Source: Streptomyces sp. YIM 130001 (GTDB taxonomy: Bacteria > Actinomycetota > Actinomycetes > Streptomycetales > Streptomycetaceae). Taken from it: 64,000 bases of DNA. The notes under the pieces are model-generated. The model worked only from the letters and a program-made list of their open reading frames with translations, was not told where the DNA came from and did no database searches. The translations under genes were made by a program, and so were the position numbers. The number at the start of each line of letters is the position of its first letter. Positions within the stretch are counted from its first letter, which is position 1. Positions 1-7,311 of this stretch are shown in pieces. Location: contig NZ_KZ984561.1 of assembly GCF_003574445.1 (NCBI RefSeq), forward strand, positions 1 through 64,000, written 5' to 3'.

Positions 1-2
1 AC

Positions 3-512
3 GGAGCCAAGGGCGACAAGGGAGACACCGGAGCCGTAGGGCCCCGAGGTCCTGAAGGGGCCAAGGGAGACACCGGAGCCGAAGGGCCCCGAGGTCCTGA
101 AGGGGCCAAGGGAGACACCGGAGCCGAAGGGCCCCGAGGTCCTGAAGGGGCCAAGGGAGACACCGGAGCCAGGGGAGAACCTGGCGCAGACGGCGCCGAC
201 GGGGCGCAGGGCCCCAGAGGGCCCGAAGGCCCGGCAGGCAAGGACGCCTCCAGGGCCCCGCTCGTCAAGGTGTCGAAAACGCACGAAATGGCGCCACACA
301 GCAACGGCCAGATGAACAGCCCAGGCTGCCCCGCAGGGACGCAGATGGTCAGCGGTGGATGGCACGCTAACACCGCGCCCGAGACCGGCACGCTCACCAT
401 CCTGGGAGATGGGCCACACGGTGGCAACTCATCGTGGATGGCCCACGTGTACAACGGGACAACCAAGACGATTCCCCTGACGATCTACGCCTTGTGTCAG
501 GCGACGACCTGA
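3..512 (+). CDS. Collagen-like repeat protein, C-terminal part (5' end outside window)
   Basis: The open frame enters from the left edge. It encodes Gly-X-Y triplets ([16 protein letters not shown] type) for about 80 residues, then a non-collagenous C-terminal domain of about 85 residues. That domain has a [12 protein letters not shown] motif and a second Cys near the end (ALCQATT). Gly-X-Y stretches of this kind form collagen-like triple helices, and in actinomycetes they occur in secreted fibrous proteins and in phage tail-fibre-like proteins. The C-terminal Cys pair suggests a disulfide-stabilised trimerisation or capping domain (inference). The start codon and any signal peptide lie off the window, so localisation cannot be read. 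The stop is TGA at 510-512. Confidence 0.75.
   Translation, partial: GAKGDKGDTGAVGPRGPEGAKGDTGAEGPRGPEGAKGDTGAEGPRGPEGAKGDTGARGEPGADGADGAQGPRGPEGPAGKDASRAPLVKVSKTHEMAPHSNGQMNSPGCPAGTQMVSGGWHANTAPETGTLTILGDGPHGGNSSWMAHVYNGTTKTIPLTIYALCQATT
39..173 (+). repeat. Three 45-bp tandem repeats encoding collagen triplets
   Basis: Copies lie at 39-83, 84-128 and 129-173. They are identical except for the last codon of the third copy (AGG instead of GAA). Each encodes 15 residues as five Gly-X-Y triplets, so gain or loss of units keeps the frame. Near-identity at the nucleotide level suggests recent expansion by slippage or unequal recombination. Confidence 0.85.
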
Positions 513-663
513 CAGGCGGTCCCACCCTGGAGCGTGGCGGGTCTCTGTCGGCTGCCTTGCCCGCCCAGGCCAGGCCAGGCGGCCGACAGTCCCCCCACCC
601 CACCTCAGCTGACACCGGACAACCCGGCCGACCGGCCGCTCGGAGCGGCGGAACAGACAGTCT

Positions 664-1539
664 CTAAGACGGTGTCCTATGTGGTGAGGATGGGTAGGAC
701 TGTCCAACATGGTTCAGGGGATGTGGAGTTGGATTGTTCCGGACGGGCTGTGGGAGATGGCGAGGCCTCTCATCCCGTCTTCGAGGGTGCGGCCGCAGGG
801 TGGCGGGACGCAGGACACGCCTGATGAGACGTTGTTCGCGGCGATCGTGTATGTGCTGGTCAGCGGCTGTTCGTGGCGGGCTTTGCCGCCGTGTTTCGGG
901 GTGTCGAAGTCGACGGTGCACCGTCGGTTCATGATCTGGTCGAGAGCTGGTGTCTGGGGCCGTCTCCATGAAGCGGTGGTGCACCGCCTCGACGACGCCG
1001 GCCTCGTCAACGTCTCGCGCGTCGTGCTGGATTCCGCGCACGTGCGGGCAAAAAAGGGGGCGAACACACAGGTCCGAGCCCCGTGGACCGGGGTAAGCCG
1101 GGTTCCAGGATGCACGTCCTGTCGGACGCGAACGGACTGCCTCTGGTCGTTGGCATCTCCGCCGCGAACGTCCACGACAGCCTCGCCCTGAAGCCCATGG
1201 TTGCCGGTCACCAAACGAGACACGACCCCTGCCGCGGCCGCTACTTCAAACCCACCCGGCTGCACGCGGACAAGGCATACGACGTCCCCCACCTGCGGAA
1301 ATGGTTATGGGGCAGGCACATCGGCGTCCGCATCGCACGCAAAGGAGTCGAGTCCAGCGAACGGCTGGGACGCCGCAGGTGGGTGATCGAGCGGACCATG
1401 TCGTGGCTGACCGGCTACCGCCGGCTCAGCCCACGCTACGAGCGCCACCCCTCGAACTACCTGGCCTTTCTCGGGCTCGCCGCAGCAATCTGTTGCTACA
1501 AACGCCTCGTCCGACTCACCACATCGGACACCGTCCTAG
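664..1539 (+). mobile_element. IS5-family insertion sequence with 25-bp terminal inverted repeats
   Basis: Terminal inverted repeats are seen at 664-688 and 1515-1539 and match at 23 of 25 positions. They share the core GACGGTGTCC and end in ATGTGGTGAG. The element is about 0.87 kb and carries one transposase in two overlapping frames. CTA occurs at both outer ends (664-666 and 1536-1538), which would fit a short target duplication of the YTAR/TA type known for this family, but the precise boundary is uncertain. The right end sits exactly on the stop codon of the minus-strand gene at 1536-1865. Both ends and the frameshift window look intact, so the element may still be mobile. Confidence 0.85.
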
Positions 1540-1565
1540 TCATTCTCGATCCACTGTTTGCGTAG
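709..1565 (+). CDS. IS5-family transposase made by -1 frameshifting
   Basis: The first frame starts at ATG 709 (MVQGMWSWIVPDGLWE). It carries the N-terminal DUF4096-type DNA-binding region and the first catalytic Asp (VVLDSAH). The second frame (from about 1056 to 1565) carries the second Asp (ADKAYD) and the Glu region (RRWVIERTMSWL) of the DDE domain. The frames meet at A AAA AAG (1050-1056), a canonical -1 slippery heptamer. Slippage gives VRAKK followed by GGEHTGPSPVDRGKPG, the usual continuous family sequence. Split-frame transposases with -1 frameshifting are known in several IS5 subgroups. The second frame runs through the right inverted repeat and borrows its stop from flanking DNA, so the last ~8 residues are not native. 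Confidence 0.85.
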
Positions 1566-1865
1566 CCTCGGGATCACTAACTCCTCCTCGACCGCGTTCG
1601 TGGCGAACAGCGTCGCGGCGAAGTCGGCCGGATCAGGCGGCGGGTGCGAGGCGGCGTCGATGACGAGAGTGCGGCGGCGGTAGAGCTTGTCCACCCCGCG
1701 CAGCTCGATGACGATCTCGGCCCAGACGCCCCGCCCATCCTCTCGGATGCCGAAGCTCTGGATCGCCCCCGGGATGTCCCTGGTCAGGGTGTCCTCGACC
1801 TGCGCGCGCACGATGCGCTGATAGGTGTCCAGATACTCGGCGTACTGCTCAGTGAGTGATCGCAT
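1536..1865 (-). CDS. Conserved small protein of unknown function, paralogue A
   Basis: A 109-residue soluble protein starting MRSLTEQYAEYLDTYQ and ending RLRKQWIEND. I do not recognise the family. It is about 80% identical by eye to the 108-residue product of 22876-23202, and both keep a SFGIRED...GVW core and an ELRGVDKLY...TLVIDAASHPP stretch. No membrane segment or signal peptide is visible. Its TAG stop coincides with the right end of the IS5 element, so its former 3' flank and terminator have been replaced by IS sequence. The start is ATG 1865, with no strong ribosome binding site seen upstream. The duplication shows it is a genuine, selected gene family. Confidence 0.7.
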   Translation of the reverse strand: MRSLTEQYAEYLDTYQRIVRAQVEDTLTRDIPGAIQSFGIREDGRGVWAEIVIELRGVDKLYRRRTLVIDAASHPPPDPADFAATLFATNAVEEELVIPRLRKQWIEND

Positions 1866-2097
1866 GGCAGTGGGATGCTCTCATTTCCCCCTGCGGGATG
1901 GGGAGGGAACGGTCGAGACGCTGAGGGGCGCTTTTAGCAGGCACCGACGAGTCAGGCGCAGGGGCAAACCGGGTTGGATAGCGCTCCTGGTGACTGCCGC
2001 CGCTCTCGCGGGGCTGATCCCCCTCGCGCTCATGGCGCGGGACTCCGCTCCGGGGTACGACCGTGAGGGGCTCACGGGCGGCAGAGGGGAATGCTGA
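1864..2097 (+). CDS. Possible small membrane protein
   Basis: An open frame of about 77 residues from ATG 1864, with an Arg/Lys-rich stretch (RHRRVRRRGKPG) followed by one hydrophobic segment (WIALLVTAAALAGLIPLALM) and a short polar tail. That layout fits a small single-pass membrane protein. The start overlaps the divergent start of the gene at 1536-1865, which counts against it. In favour, its TGA at 2095-2097 overlaps the ATG of the next frame (ATGCTGA), a coupling pattern used throughout this window. The family is not recognised. Confidence 0.3.
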   Translation: MAVGCSHFPLRDGEGTVETLRGAFSRHRRVRRRGKPGWIALLVTAAALAGLIPLALMARDSAPGYDREGLTGGRGEC

Positions 2098-2300
2098 ACG
2101 TTGTATGGGTGGTGGCTGACGACACCATGTGGCTGGGCCGCGCTTCTCCCGGCGCGCTGCAAGCCGCACTGACGAAACTAGGCCGGCGGTGCGGCCACGG
2201 CGACGCGGCACAGCTGCGCGCTGTCGGATCGGTGCCGGGTGCCGAGCAGATGACGGGCGACGACCGGCGACGCATCTCAGGTGCCTACAGAGCCTATTGA
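2091..2300 (+). CDS. Possible small protein coupled to the preceding frame
   Basis: A 69-residue open frame (MLNVVWVVADDTMWLGRASP...) whose ATG overlaps the stop of the preceding frame. There are no recognisable domains. The only support is the overlap architecture and moderately GC-biased third positions, so it may be non-coding. Confidence 0.25.
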   Translation: MLNVVWVVADDTMWLGRASPGALQAALTKLGRRCGHGDAAQLRAVGSVPGAEQMTGDDRRRISGAYRAY

Positions 2301-2354
2301 GACAACGCCTCCGAGAAGTGACGGAACGCGCTACAGCGCACAGCTGTTTCGCGA

Positions 2355-2762
2355 TTAGCGGACCTGCGCGATCCCCTGGTCCAGCTTCTTCACTCCATCG
2401 TCAATTGCGTAGAACACGCCGACGATGACGAAGATCGTGAGGGCCATCCCGATGACCCCGAGGGCGATGCCCCAGATGCTCTTGCCCTTGCCAGCCCGTA
2501 CTCGGCGCGCGCGTCCGATCCCCACGAAGCCGAGGACGATCGCAGCGATGGCCACAACGCCGGACACGAGGTTGACCAGCGGGATGATGCCGCCGATGAC
2601 GGCGATGACGCCGCATACGAGGGCTGCTGTAGCGGGCCCGTTCTCGGCCGGAACCTGCCGAGGATCCGGATGATATTGAGGCGAGTACGGGTAGGCGTCC
2701 TGAGCCTGCGGGGTGGGGGCGGGCTGATTTTGACCCCAAGCATGTGGGTTGTGCTGTGCCAT
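2355..2762 (-). CDS. DUF4190-type membrane protein
   Basis: A protein of 135 residues. The N-terminus is Pro/Gln/Tyr-rich and disordered (about residues 1-45, MAQHNPHAWGQNQPAPTPQ), followed by two hydrophobic hairpins: ALVCGVIAVIGGIIPLVNLV with VVAIAAIVLGFVGIGRA, and IWGIALGVIGMALTIFVIVG. This is the usual arrangement of actinobacterial DUF4190 proteins, small inner-membrane proteins of unknown role. ATG 2762 is preferred over the upstream ATG because AGGGCAGGG precedes it at good spacing. It stands alone, with no operon partner. Confidence 0.75.
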   Translation of the reverse strand: MAQHNPHAWGQNQPAPTPQAQDAYPYSPQYHPDPRQVPAENGPATAALVCGVIAVIGGIIPLVNLVSGVVAIAAIVLGFVGIGRARRVRAGKGKSIWGIALGVIGMALTIFVIVGVFYAIDDGVKKLDQGIAQVR

Positions 2763-2877
2763 AAAACCCTGCCCTTTCACGGCCCTGACCGCTGAATCGA
2801 TCCAGGCTCACACGGCGGTATTTACCCCGCAATTCGACACAGACTGGCCTGTCCGCTGCTAACGATGCACGTCGGGC

Positions 2878-3178
2878 TCAATACGAGCGCTTCCCGATCC
2901 GGGCACCTGCCCGCCCGTTGCGGGCTGCGATCTCCTTGCGGGAGCCCTTCGGCGTCGACACCGGCTTCGCCGACGACGGCGGCCCGAGCAGGTATTCCGC
3001 CATGAGGACGGAGGCGTCGATGCGGTCCGGTGACCATGTCGAGTCCGGCTGGTGGACAAGCCATTCGCCGATGAGGTCGGACAGGATCGCCGACAGGCGC
3101 ACACAGTGACGGCCGCGATGTGGGTGAGGAGGGGTTCGACGTCGGGTGCGCAGTGCAGTTCGGACCCGGGCCCAATCT
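2878..3178 (-). pseudogene. Remnant of a small unknown gene, frameshifted
   Basis: The reverse strand reads ELHCAPDVEPLLTHIAAVTV in one frame (about 3110-3170). It then continues in another frame with RLSAILSDLIGEWLVHQPDS...LLGPP and a basic tail ending KRSY (stop at 2878). Both halves look like protein sequence and are joined only by a one-base shift near 3105. There is a stop just upstream and no clear start. The family is not recognised. Confidence 0.3.
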
Positions 3179-3372
3179 AGTGCTCTGACCGCATAGGTTC
3201 GCCGGGTTGGTGGTCGTGGCGGTTGGATGTGCGGGGTGCAACGATAACCACCAGCCGCACTGGGGCCGGCGAGCCATTAATTCATTGCCACGAGCCCTGG
3301 CTCCATGGCCTCAGAGTGCTGACGGGAGCTCCCTTGTCCGAACGGCCAGAAAAGGAAGTGCCGCGCATCCCC

Positions 3373-3960
3373 ATGACCGCCGAGGAGATCGATGCGGTCC
3401 ACGTGGTCGTGCCGCCCAAGCTCAACGGCCAAGTCACGCTGCGGGAGTACGACCCGCAGTGGCCCGCGGTCTTCGAGCAGGAGGCCGCCCGCATGCGTGA
3501 GTGCCTCAGCCATGTCGACCACCGGATCGAGCACGTCGGCTCCACGTCCGTGCCGGACCTGCCCGCCAAGCCGGTCATCGACATGCTCCTGACCGTCCCC
3601 GATCCTGGCGACGAGGCGGGCTACGTACCGGCCCTTGAGGGCCTGGGCTTCACGCTCGTCATCCGTGAGCCCGGATGGTACGAGCACCGCGTGCTGCGCA
3701 AGCACGGCCTCGACCCGAGCACCGAATCAGCCAACCTGCACGTCCTTCCCGAGGGCTGCCAGGAAGTCGTCCGTATGCTGCGCTTTCGCGACCGGCTGCG
3801 CACAGACAGCGGCGACCGCAAGCTATACGCGGACGCCAAGCGGTCGCTGTCCCGGCAGTCCTGGGAGTACATGCAGAACTACGCCGACGCCAAGTCCGAG
3901 GTCGTTGCGGCGATCCTCGACCGGGCGATGGCGGGTGATAGTTCCGAGTCGGATGCGTAG
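3373..3960 (+). CDS. GrpB-family (UPF0157) protein, nucleotidyltransferase-like
   Basis: A protein of 195 residues. The GrpB signature is present: EYDPQWPAVFEQEAARM, then HVGSTSVPDLPAKPVIDMLLTV, EPGWYEHRVL, and ESANLHVLPEG with FRDRLR. The GSTSV...KPVIDM block is the nucleotidyltransferase-like core (GS plus acidic residues) that relates this family to pol-beta-type enzymes. Family substrates are mostly unknown. ATG 3373 follows AAAGGAAG at workable spacing. A TTG at 3334 would add 13 residues, and the longer open frame upstream is unlikely to be coding. The gene stands alone between a gene remnant and an IS630 remnant. Confidence 0.8.
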   Translation: MTAEEIDAVHVVVPPKLNGQVTLREYDPQWPAVFEQEAARMRECLSHVDHRIEHVGSTSVPDLPAKPVIDMLLTVPDPGDEAGYVPALEGLGFTLVIREPGWYEHRVLRKHGLDPSTESANLHVLPEGCQEVVRMLRFRDRLRTDSGDRKLYADAKRSLSRQSWEYMQNYADAKSEVVAAILDRAMAGDSSESDA

Positions 3961-4027
3961 GCGGGCCGGGGTCGATCTCAGGCGCAACTCCCGGCAAAGT
4001 CGTCGGAAATGATCACTGGATGGCTGG

Positions 4028-4787
4028 TCATGCGGCGATGGTGAAGGGGCGTCCGCCCCATCGGATGCCTTTCTCACTGCGAGTGCGGGCGCGTTCCTTG
4101 CGTTCGGCGGCCAGGACGCCCGGGTGGCGGGCGTTGGCGTTGCGCCACCGCAGGTAGGCGTGCAGGGCCCGGGTCTGCACGGTGTGGCTGGGGGGGGTGG
4201 GAGTTGGCGATGGTGAATTGCCTCAGCGGTCCGAAGTGCGCCTCGATGGGGTTCGCCCACGAGGCGTAGGTCGGAGTGAAGCACAACTCGACCTTGTTCT
4301 TGTTCGCCCAGCGGCGGATGCCGGTGCCCTTGTGGGCGGACAGGTTGTCCATGATCACGTAGATCGGTGCGCCGTCGGGCCGGGCGGCGCGGATCGACTT
4401 CAGTGCGGCCAGCGTGTTCGCGGCACCCTTCCTGCGGCGGTTGACGCCCCACAGGCGGTCGTCGCCCAGCGAGTAGCAGCCGTGGAAGTATCGGACTCCG
4501 TGGGTGCGGTGGTAGGTGGCGGACAGCCGGTTGGGGAGCCGTTGTTCGGCCCAGCACGAGCCCGCGGTGGGCTTGATCCCGAGTGGGCCGAACTCGTCGA
4601 ACGCGAACACCCGGTCCGAGAAGCGGTCCAGGACTTCGTCGATCCGGTCGAGCTTGGCGTCGCGCTCGGGGTCCGGGGACTCTTTCCACGTCTTGGTGCG
4701 CTGGAAGGTGACGCCACGGCGGGCGAGCAGACAGCGTAATGCTTCGCGGCCGATGCGGATCATCCGGCCGGCACTAGCCATCCACAC
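4028..4787 (-). pseudogene. IS630-family transposase, N-terminally truncated and frameshifted
   Basis: The reading frame from 4787 encodes the catalytic part of an IS630 transposase: FAFDEFGPLG (first Asp), YVIMDNLSAHKG (second Asp) and YASWANPIEAHFGPLR (Glu). The N-terminal helix-turn-helix half is absent, since the readable part starts at IRIGREALRCLLARRG. A run of eight G at 4190-4197 shifts the frame. Beyond it the natural end (LRWRNANARHPGVLAAERK...GRPFTIAA, stop at 4028) is found in another frame. The homopolymer position means the indel could be a sequencing error, but the missing N-terminus is real. Confidence 0.85.
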
Positions 4788-4813
4788 GGACAGTTCGTGT
4801 CCGACTGTTTACT

Positions 4814-4903
4814 GTGTGTGGTTGGAGGCCCGGCGTTGCCCTCTCGCTCTCCCTCCCCGTGAGAGCCGTGGTGCACCGACGCGCCGGGCCTCCAACCACA
4901 CAC
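4814..4903. repeat. 22-bp perfect inverted repeat with 46-bp spacer
   Basis: The arms are 4814-4835 and 4882-4903, perfectly complementary, with the core TGGTTGGAGGCCCGGCG. The inner spacer also has a weak CTCTC/GAGAG pairing. It lies just beyond the truncated end of the IS630 transposase. It could be a large termination hairpin or a relic of an element end. No flanking open frame explains it. Confidence 0.7.
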
Positions 4904-4906
4904 GGA

Positions 4907-4946
4907 CGAAGTAGGGCCCGGACGACATCGGCCGGGCCCTACTTCG
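4907..4946 (-). terminator. Strong hairpin terminator, 15-bp stem
   Basis: CGAAGTAGGGCCCGG (4907-4921) pairs perfectly with 4932-4946 around a 10-base loop. It lies 38 bases past the stop of the small membrane protein gene at 4985-5206, so it most likely terminates that gene. There is no clear T-tract, which is common in high-GC actinomycetes. Confidence 0.75.
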
Positions 4947-4984
4947 AACGACGACAAGCAGTCGTTGCACCCTTGCCGTTCCTG

Positions 4985-5206
4985 CTACTGCCCGGTGCGT
5001 TTACGGCGGTACGAGCGCGCCGCCCACACCCCCGCCGCGCCACCGACGAGCAGACCTCCCAGGTCTACGACGGGCGAGCGCCCGAAGGCCACTGCGAACA
5101 CGACGGCGACGAGTACCGCGACACCGATCGTCGTGACGATGAAGACCGCGATTTCCCCCCACCACTGGGCGGTGGTGGGTGTCCTCTCGTCGTCGTCCTT
5201 CGGCAT
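4985..5206 (-). CDS. Small two-pass membrane protein
   Basis: A 73-residue protein beginning MPKDDDERTPTTAQWWGE. It has two hydrophobic segments (IAVFIVTTIGVAVLVAVVFAVA and VVDLGGLLVGGAAGVWAA) and a basic tail (RSYRRKRTGQ). The family is not recognised. Topology by the positive-inside rule places the basic C-terminus in the cytoplasm. ATG 5206 is chosen because GAGGAC precedes it at suitable spacing, and a longer start at 5239 lacks one. The strong hairpin downstream (4907-4946) supports it being an expressed gene. Confidence 0.65.
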   Translation of the reverse strand: MPKDDDERTPTTAQWWGEIAVFIVTTIGVAVLVAVVFAVAFGRSPVVDLGGLLVGGAAGVWAARSYRRKRTGQ

Positions 5207-5390
5207 CAGGGCTGTCCTCACTTGGTGATGTTGTGGCACTGCACCGCGCGGGACTTTCCACCCACGTACTGGCTTCGTTCATCTCCAGGAACAGCGTTTG
5301 TCGACTGGTTCTGGAGTCAGTTGTCGATCAGCCGACTCGCAAGTGTCGAGGAGAAATGACGGCACTGCCGAGTGAGTGAGGGGAACGCGG

Positions 5391-5424
5391 GACGGCCAGC
5401 CGCCCGTCAGGGCGGCTGGCCGTC
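5391..5424 (-). terminator. Hairpin terminator after the APH-like gene
   Basis: GACGGCCAGCCGCC (5391-5404) pairs perfectly with 5411-5424 around the loop CGTCAG. It lies 45 bases downstream of the stop of the phosphotransferase gene at 5470-6459. Confidence 0.75.
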
Positions 5425-5469
5425 GAGGCAGGTAGCGGCAGAAGCGATGCGTATGTGGCGGCCGCGGTG

Positions 5470-6459
5470 CTATGAGACCAACAGAGCCAGCGCTTCCTTC
5501 GCGTTGTGCTCGGCGATTTCCTGCATCGCCGTGCGGTGCGGGAAATCGCCGTCGAGCAGGCGAAGGGGTCCGGCCACCAGTGAGAGACGCATGGCGAGCA
5601 TGTAGAGGTCGAGCCGTGCCGGATCAAGTCCGGAGCGGGACAGAGCAGGGTACTGATCACCGAAGCGAAGCTGCAGGAACACGTGCTCCCACTCGACATC
5701 GAAGAACATCAGGCCCTCGATGTCGATGAGGACAGGGTGTCCGGAGGCATCGACCAGGACATGGTCGGGCCCGAGTTCGCCGTGGATCAGTCCGTGCTGC
5801 GTGCGCGGCGCCACTCGTGTGGCCAGCTCCTGCAAGCGATCGTGCAAAGAAGCTGCGGCTAATCCGATGCTGGGGTCGCGTTCGGCCGCCTCAGCGAGGT
5901 CCTCGATGGCACGTTCGAGCACCAGTTGCTCGCATGAATCGCCACTCGCTTTGTCGCCCCGTTCGAGCACGTCCACCCTGCCGTAGTGCTGACTGTGCTG
6001 CTGGTGCATCACGTCGAGCATGGCGGCCAGCTCACTCAAGGCATGTGATGCGCGTGCGGGATCCGTCTCTTGGAGCGCTTCCAGAGTGCCGCCGGCAACG
6101 TCCTCGACAACTGCCACGTCCGCCGGGTAGCGGCGTCGGCTGTCATCTGCGAAGAGCACCCCTGGAACCCGGACTCCAAGGCCGTCCAGTCTCCGCTGGG
6201 CCGCTAGGAAGGGGGCCAGCCCGGAGGCGGGAGCGAACGGGTGGGCCGGGTCGATGGCTTCCGCAGCCGGCCAGAAGTTCTCGGCCTCGGCCCAGCTGTA
6301 GACGATCACAGTCGCTGCACGTGATCCGCTCGTGTGAACCCGGTAGACCCCCTTCTTGCTCCCGCCGCGCAACCGGTCCACTCCGGCAACGCGGGCCTCC
6401 GCCCCCAGTGCCTCCTGCACGATCCCTGACAAGGCTTCACCATCCGTGAACTGGCGCAT
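5470..6459 (-). CDS. APH-like phosphotransferase family protein
   Basis: A protein of 329 residues with the aminoglycoside/choline-kinase-like fold. It shows a Gly-rich N-lobe (RLRGGSKKGVYRV), a phosphotransferase catalytic loop written HGELGPDHVLVD (family consensus HGDLxxxNxL) and a metal-binding DIEG. The HGD Asp is replaced by Glu and the loop Asn by His. Such variants occur in APH-like proteins of unknown substrate and make a genuine aminoglycoside kinase less likely. The substrate cannot be predicted. ATG 6459 follows AGGGATAGGG. The gene lies 54 bases downstream of istB in the same direction, so it may be transcribed from the IS21-type element. Confidence 0.7.
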   Translation of the reverse strand: MRQFTDGEALSGIVQEALGAEARVAGVDRLRGGSKKGVYRVHTSGSRAATVIVYSWAEAENFWPAAEAIDPAHPFAPASGLAPFLAAQRRLDGLGVRVPGVLFADDSRRRYPADVAVVEDVAGGTLEALQETDPARASHALSELAAMLDVMHQQHSQHYGRVDVLERGDKASGDSCEQLVLERAIEDLAEAAERDPSIGLAAASLHDRLQELATRVAPRTQHGLIHGELGPDHVLVDASGHPVLIDIEGLMFFDVEWEHVFLQLRFGDQYPALSRSGLDPARLDLYMLAMRLSLVAGPLRLLDGDFPHRTAMQEIAEHNAKEALALLVS

Positions 6460-6513
6460 CCGACGACCCTATCCCTGGCCAGATGCACCGTCGGGCCGAG
6501 TCGGCTTCCCGAA

Positions 6514-7311
6514 TCAGCCGGCCTTGGCAGGCTCTTCGGCTCGTGCTCGGGTGCTGGCGAGGCGGTAGGAGTCGGTGCCGGTCTCGATGATGGTGCCGTT
6601 GAAGGTGAGGCGGTCGACGATGGCCGCGCAGAGGCGGGGGTCGGTGAAGGTCTTGGTCCAGCCTCCGAACGACTCGTTGGAGGCGATGGCGACGCTGTTC
6701 TTCTCCTCGCGCTCGGTCAGTACCTGGAAAAGCAGTTCGGCGCCATGCCGGTCGAGTTCCATGTAGCCCAGTTCGTCGATGCAGAGGAGGTCGACTCGGC
6801 CGTAGCGGGCGATGGTCTTGTTCAGCTGCTTCTCGTCGGCGGCCTCGACCAGCTCGTTCACGAGCTTGGTGGCCAGCGTGTAGCGGACGCGGTAGCCCTT
6901 CATCGCGGCCTCGGTACCCAGGGCGATGAGCATGTGGGACTTGCCGGTGCCGGAGTCGCCGATCAGGCAGAGCGGCTGGCTCTTCTTGATCCACTCGCAG
7001 CTGGCGAGGGTGTGGATGGTGGCGGGGTCGATGTTGGGGTTGGCGTCGAAGTCGAAGGTCCGCAGGGACTTCTCCCGCGGGAAGCCTGCCGCCTTGATCC
7101 GCCGTTCCGAGCGGCGGCGGGCCCGGTCGTCGCACTCGGTCATCAGCAGCTCGGCGAGGAAGCCGCGATAGGTCATCTGGTCCTTCATCGCCCGGTCGGC
7201 GATCTCGGGGAACTCGTTGCGGATCGACGGCAGCCGCAGCATGCGGCAGGCGGTGTCGATGGCGGCGTCGGCGGCCTGCTCGGTCAAGCCTCGTTGGCGG
7301 GGCAGAGTCAC
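6514..7311 (-). CDS. istB: IS21-family ATP-binding protein IstB
   Basis: A 265-residue AAA+ ATPase that assists the IstA transposase in target choice and strand transfer. Walker A is LIGDSGTGKSHML and Walker B is DLLCIDELGYME; the domain end EEKNSVAIASNESFGGW is family-typical. It starts at GTG 7311, overlapping the istA stop by four bases (GTGA), which implies translational coupling. It is full length for the family. A decayed second copy lies at 24.0-24.3 kb. Confidence 0.95.
   Translation of the reverse strand: MTLPRQRGLTEQAADAAIDTACRMLRLPSIRNEFPEIADRAMKDQMTYRGFLAELLMTECDDRARRRSERRIKAAGFPREKSLRTFDFDANPNIDPATIHTLASCEWIKKSQPLCLIGDSGTGKSHMLIALGTEAAMKGYRVRYTLATKLVNELVEAADEKQLNKTIARYGRVDLLCIDELGYMELDRHGAELLFQVLTEREEKNSVAIASNESFGGWTKTFTDPRLCAAIVDRLTFNGTIIETGTDSYRLASTRARAEEPAKAG

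Noticed and set aside
39-173. CRISPR-like array
   Set aside because: The units are contiguous without spacers and encode collagen triplets in frame.
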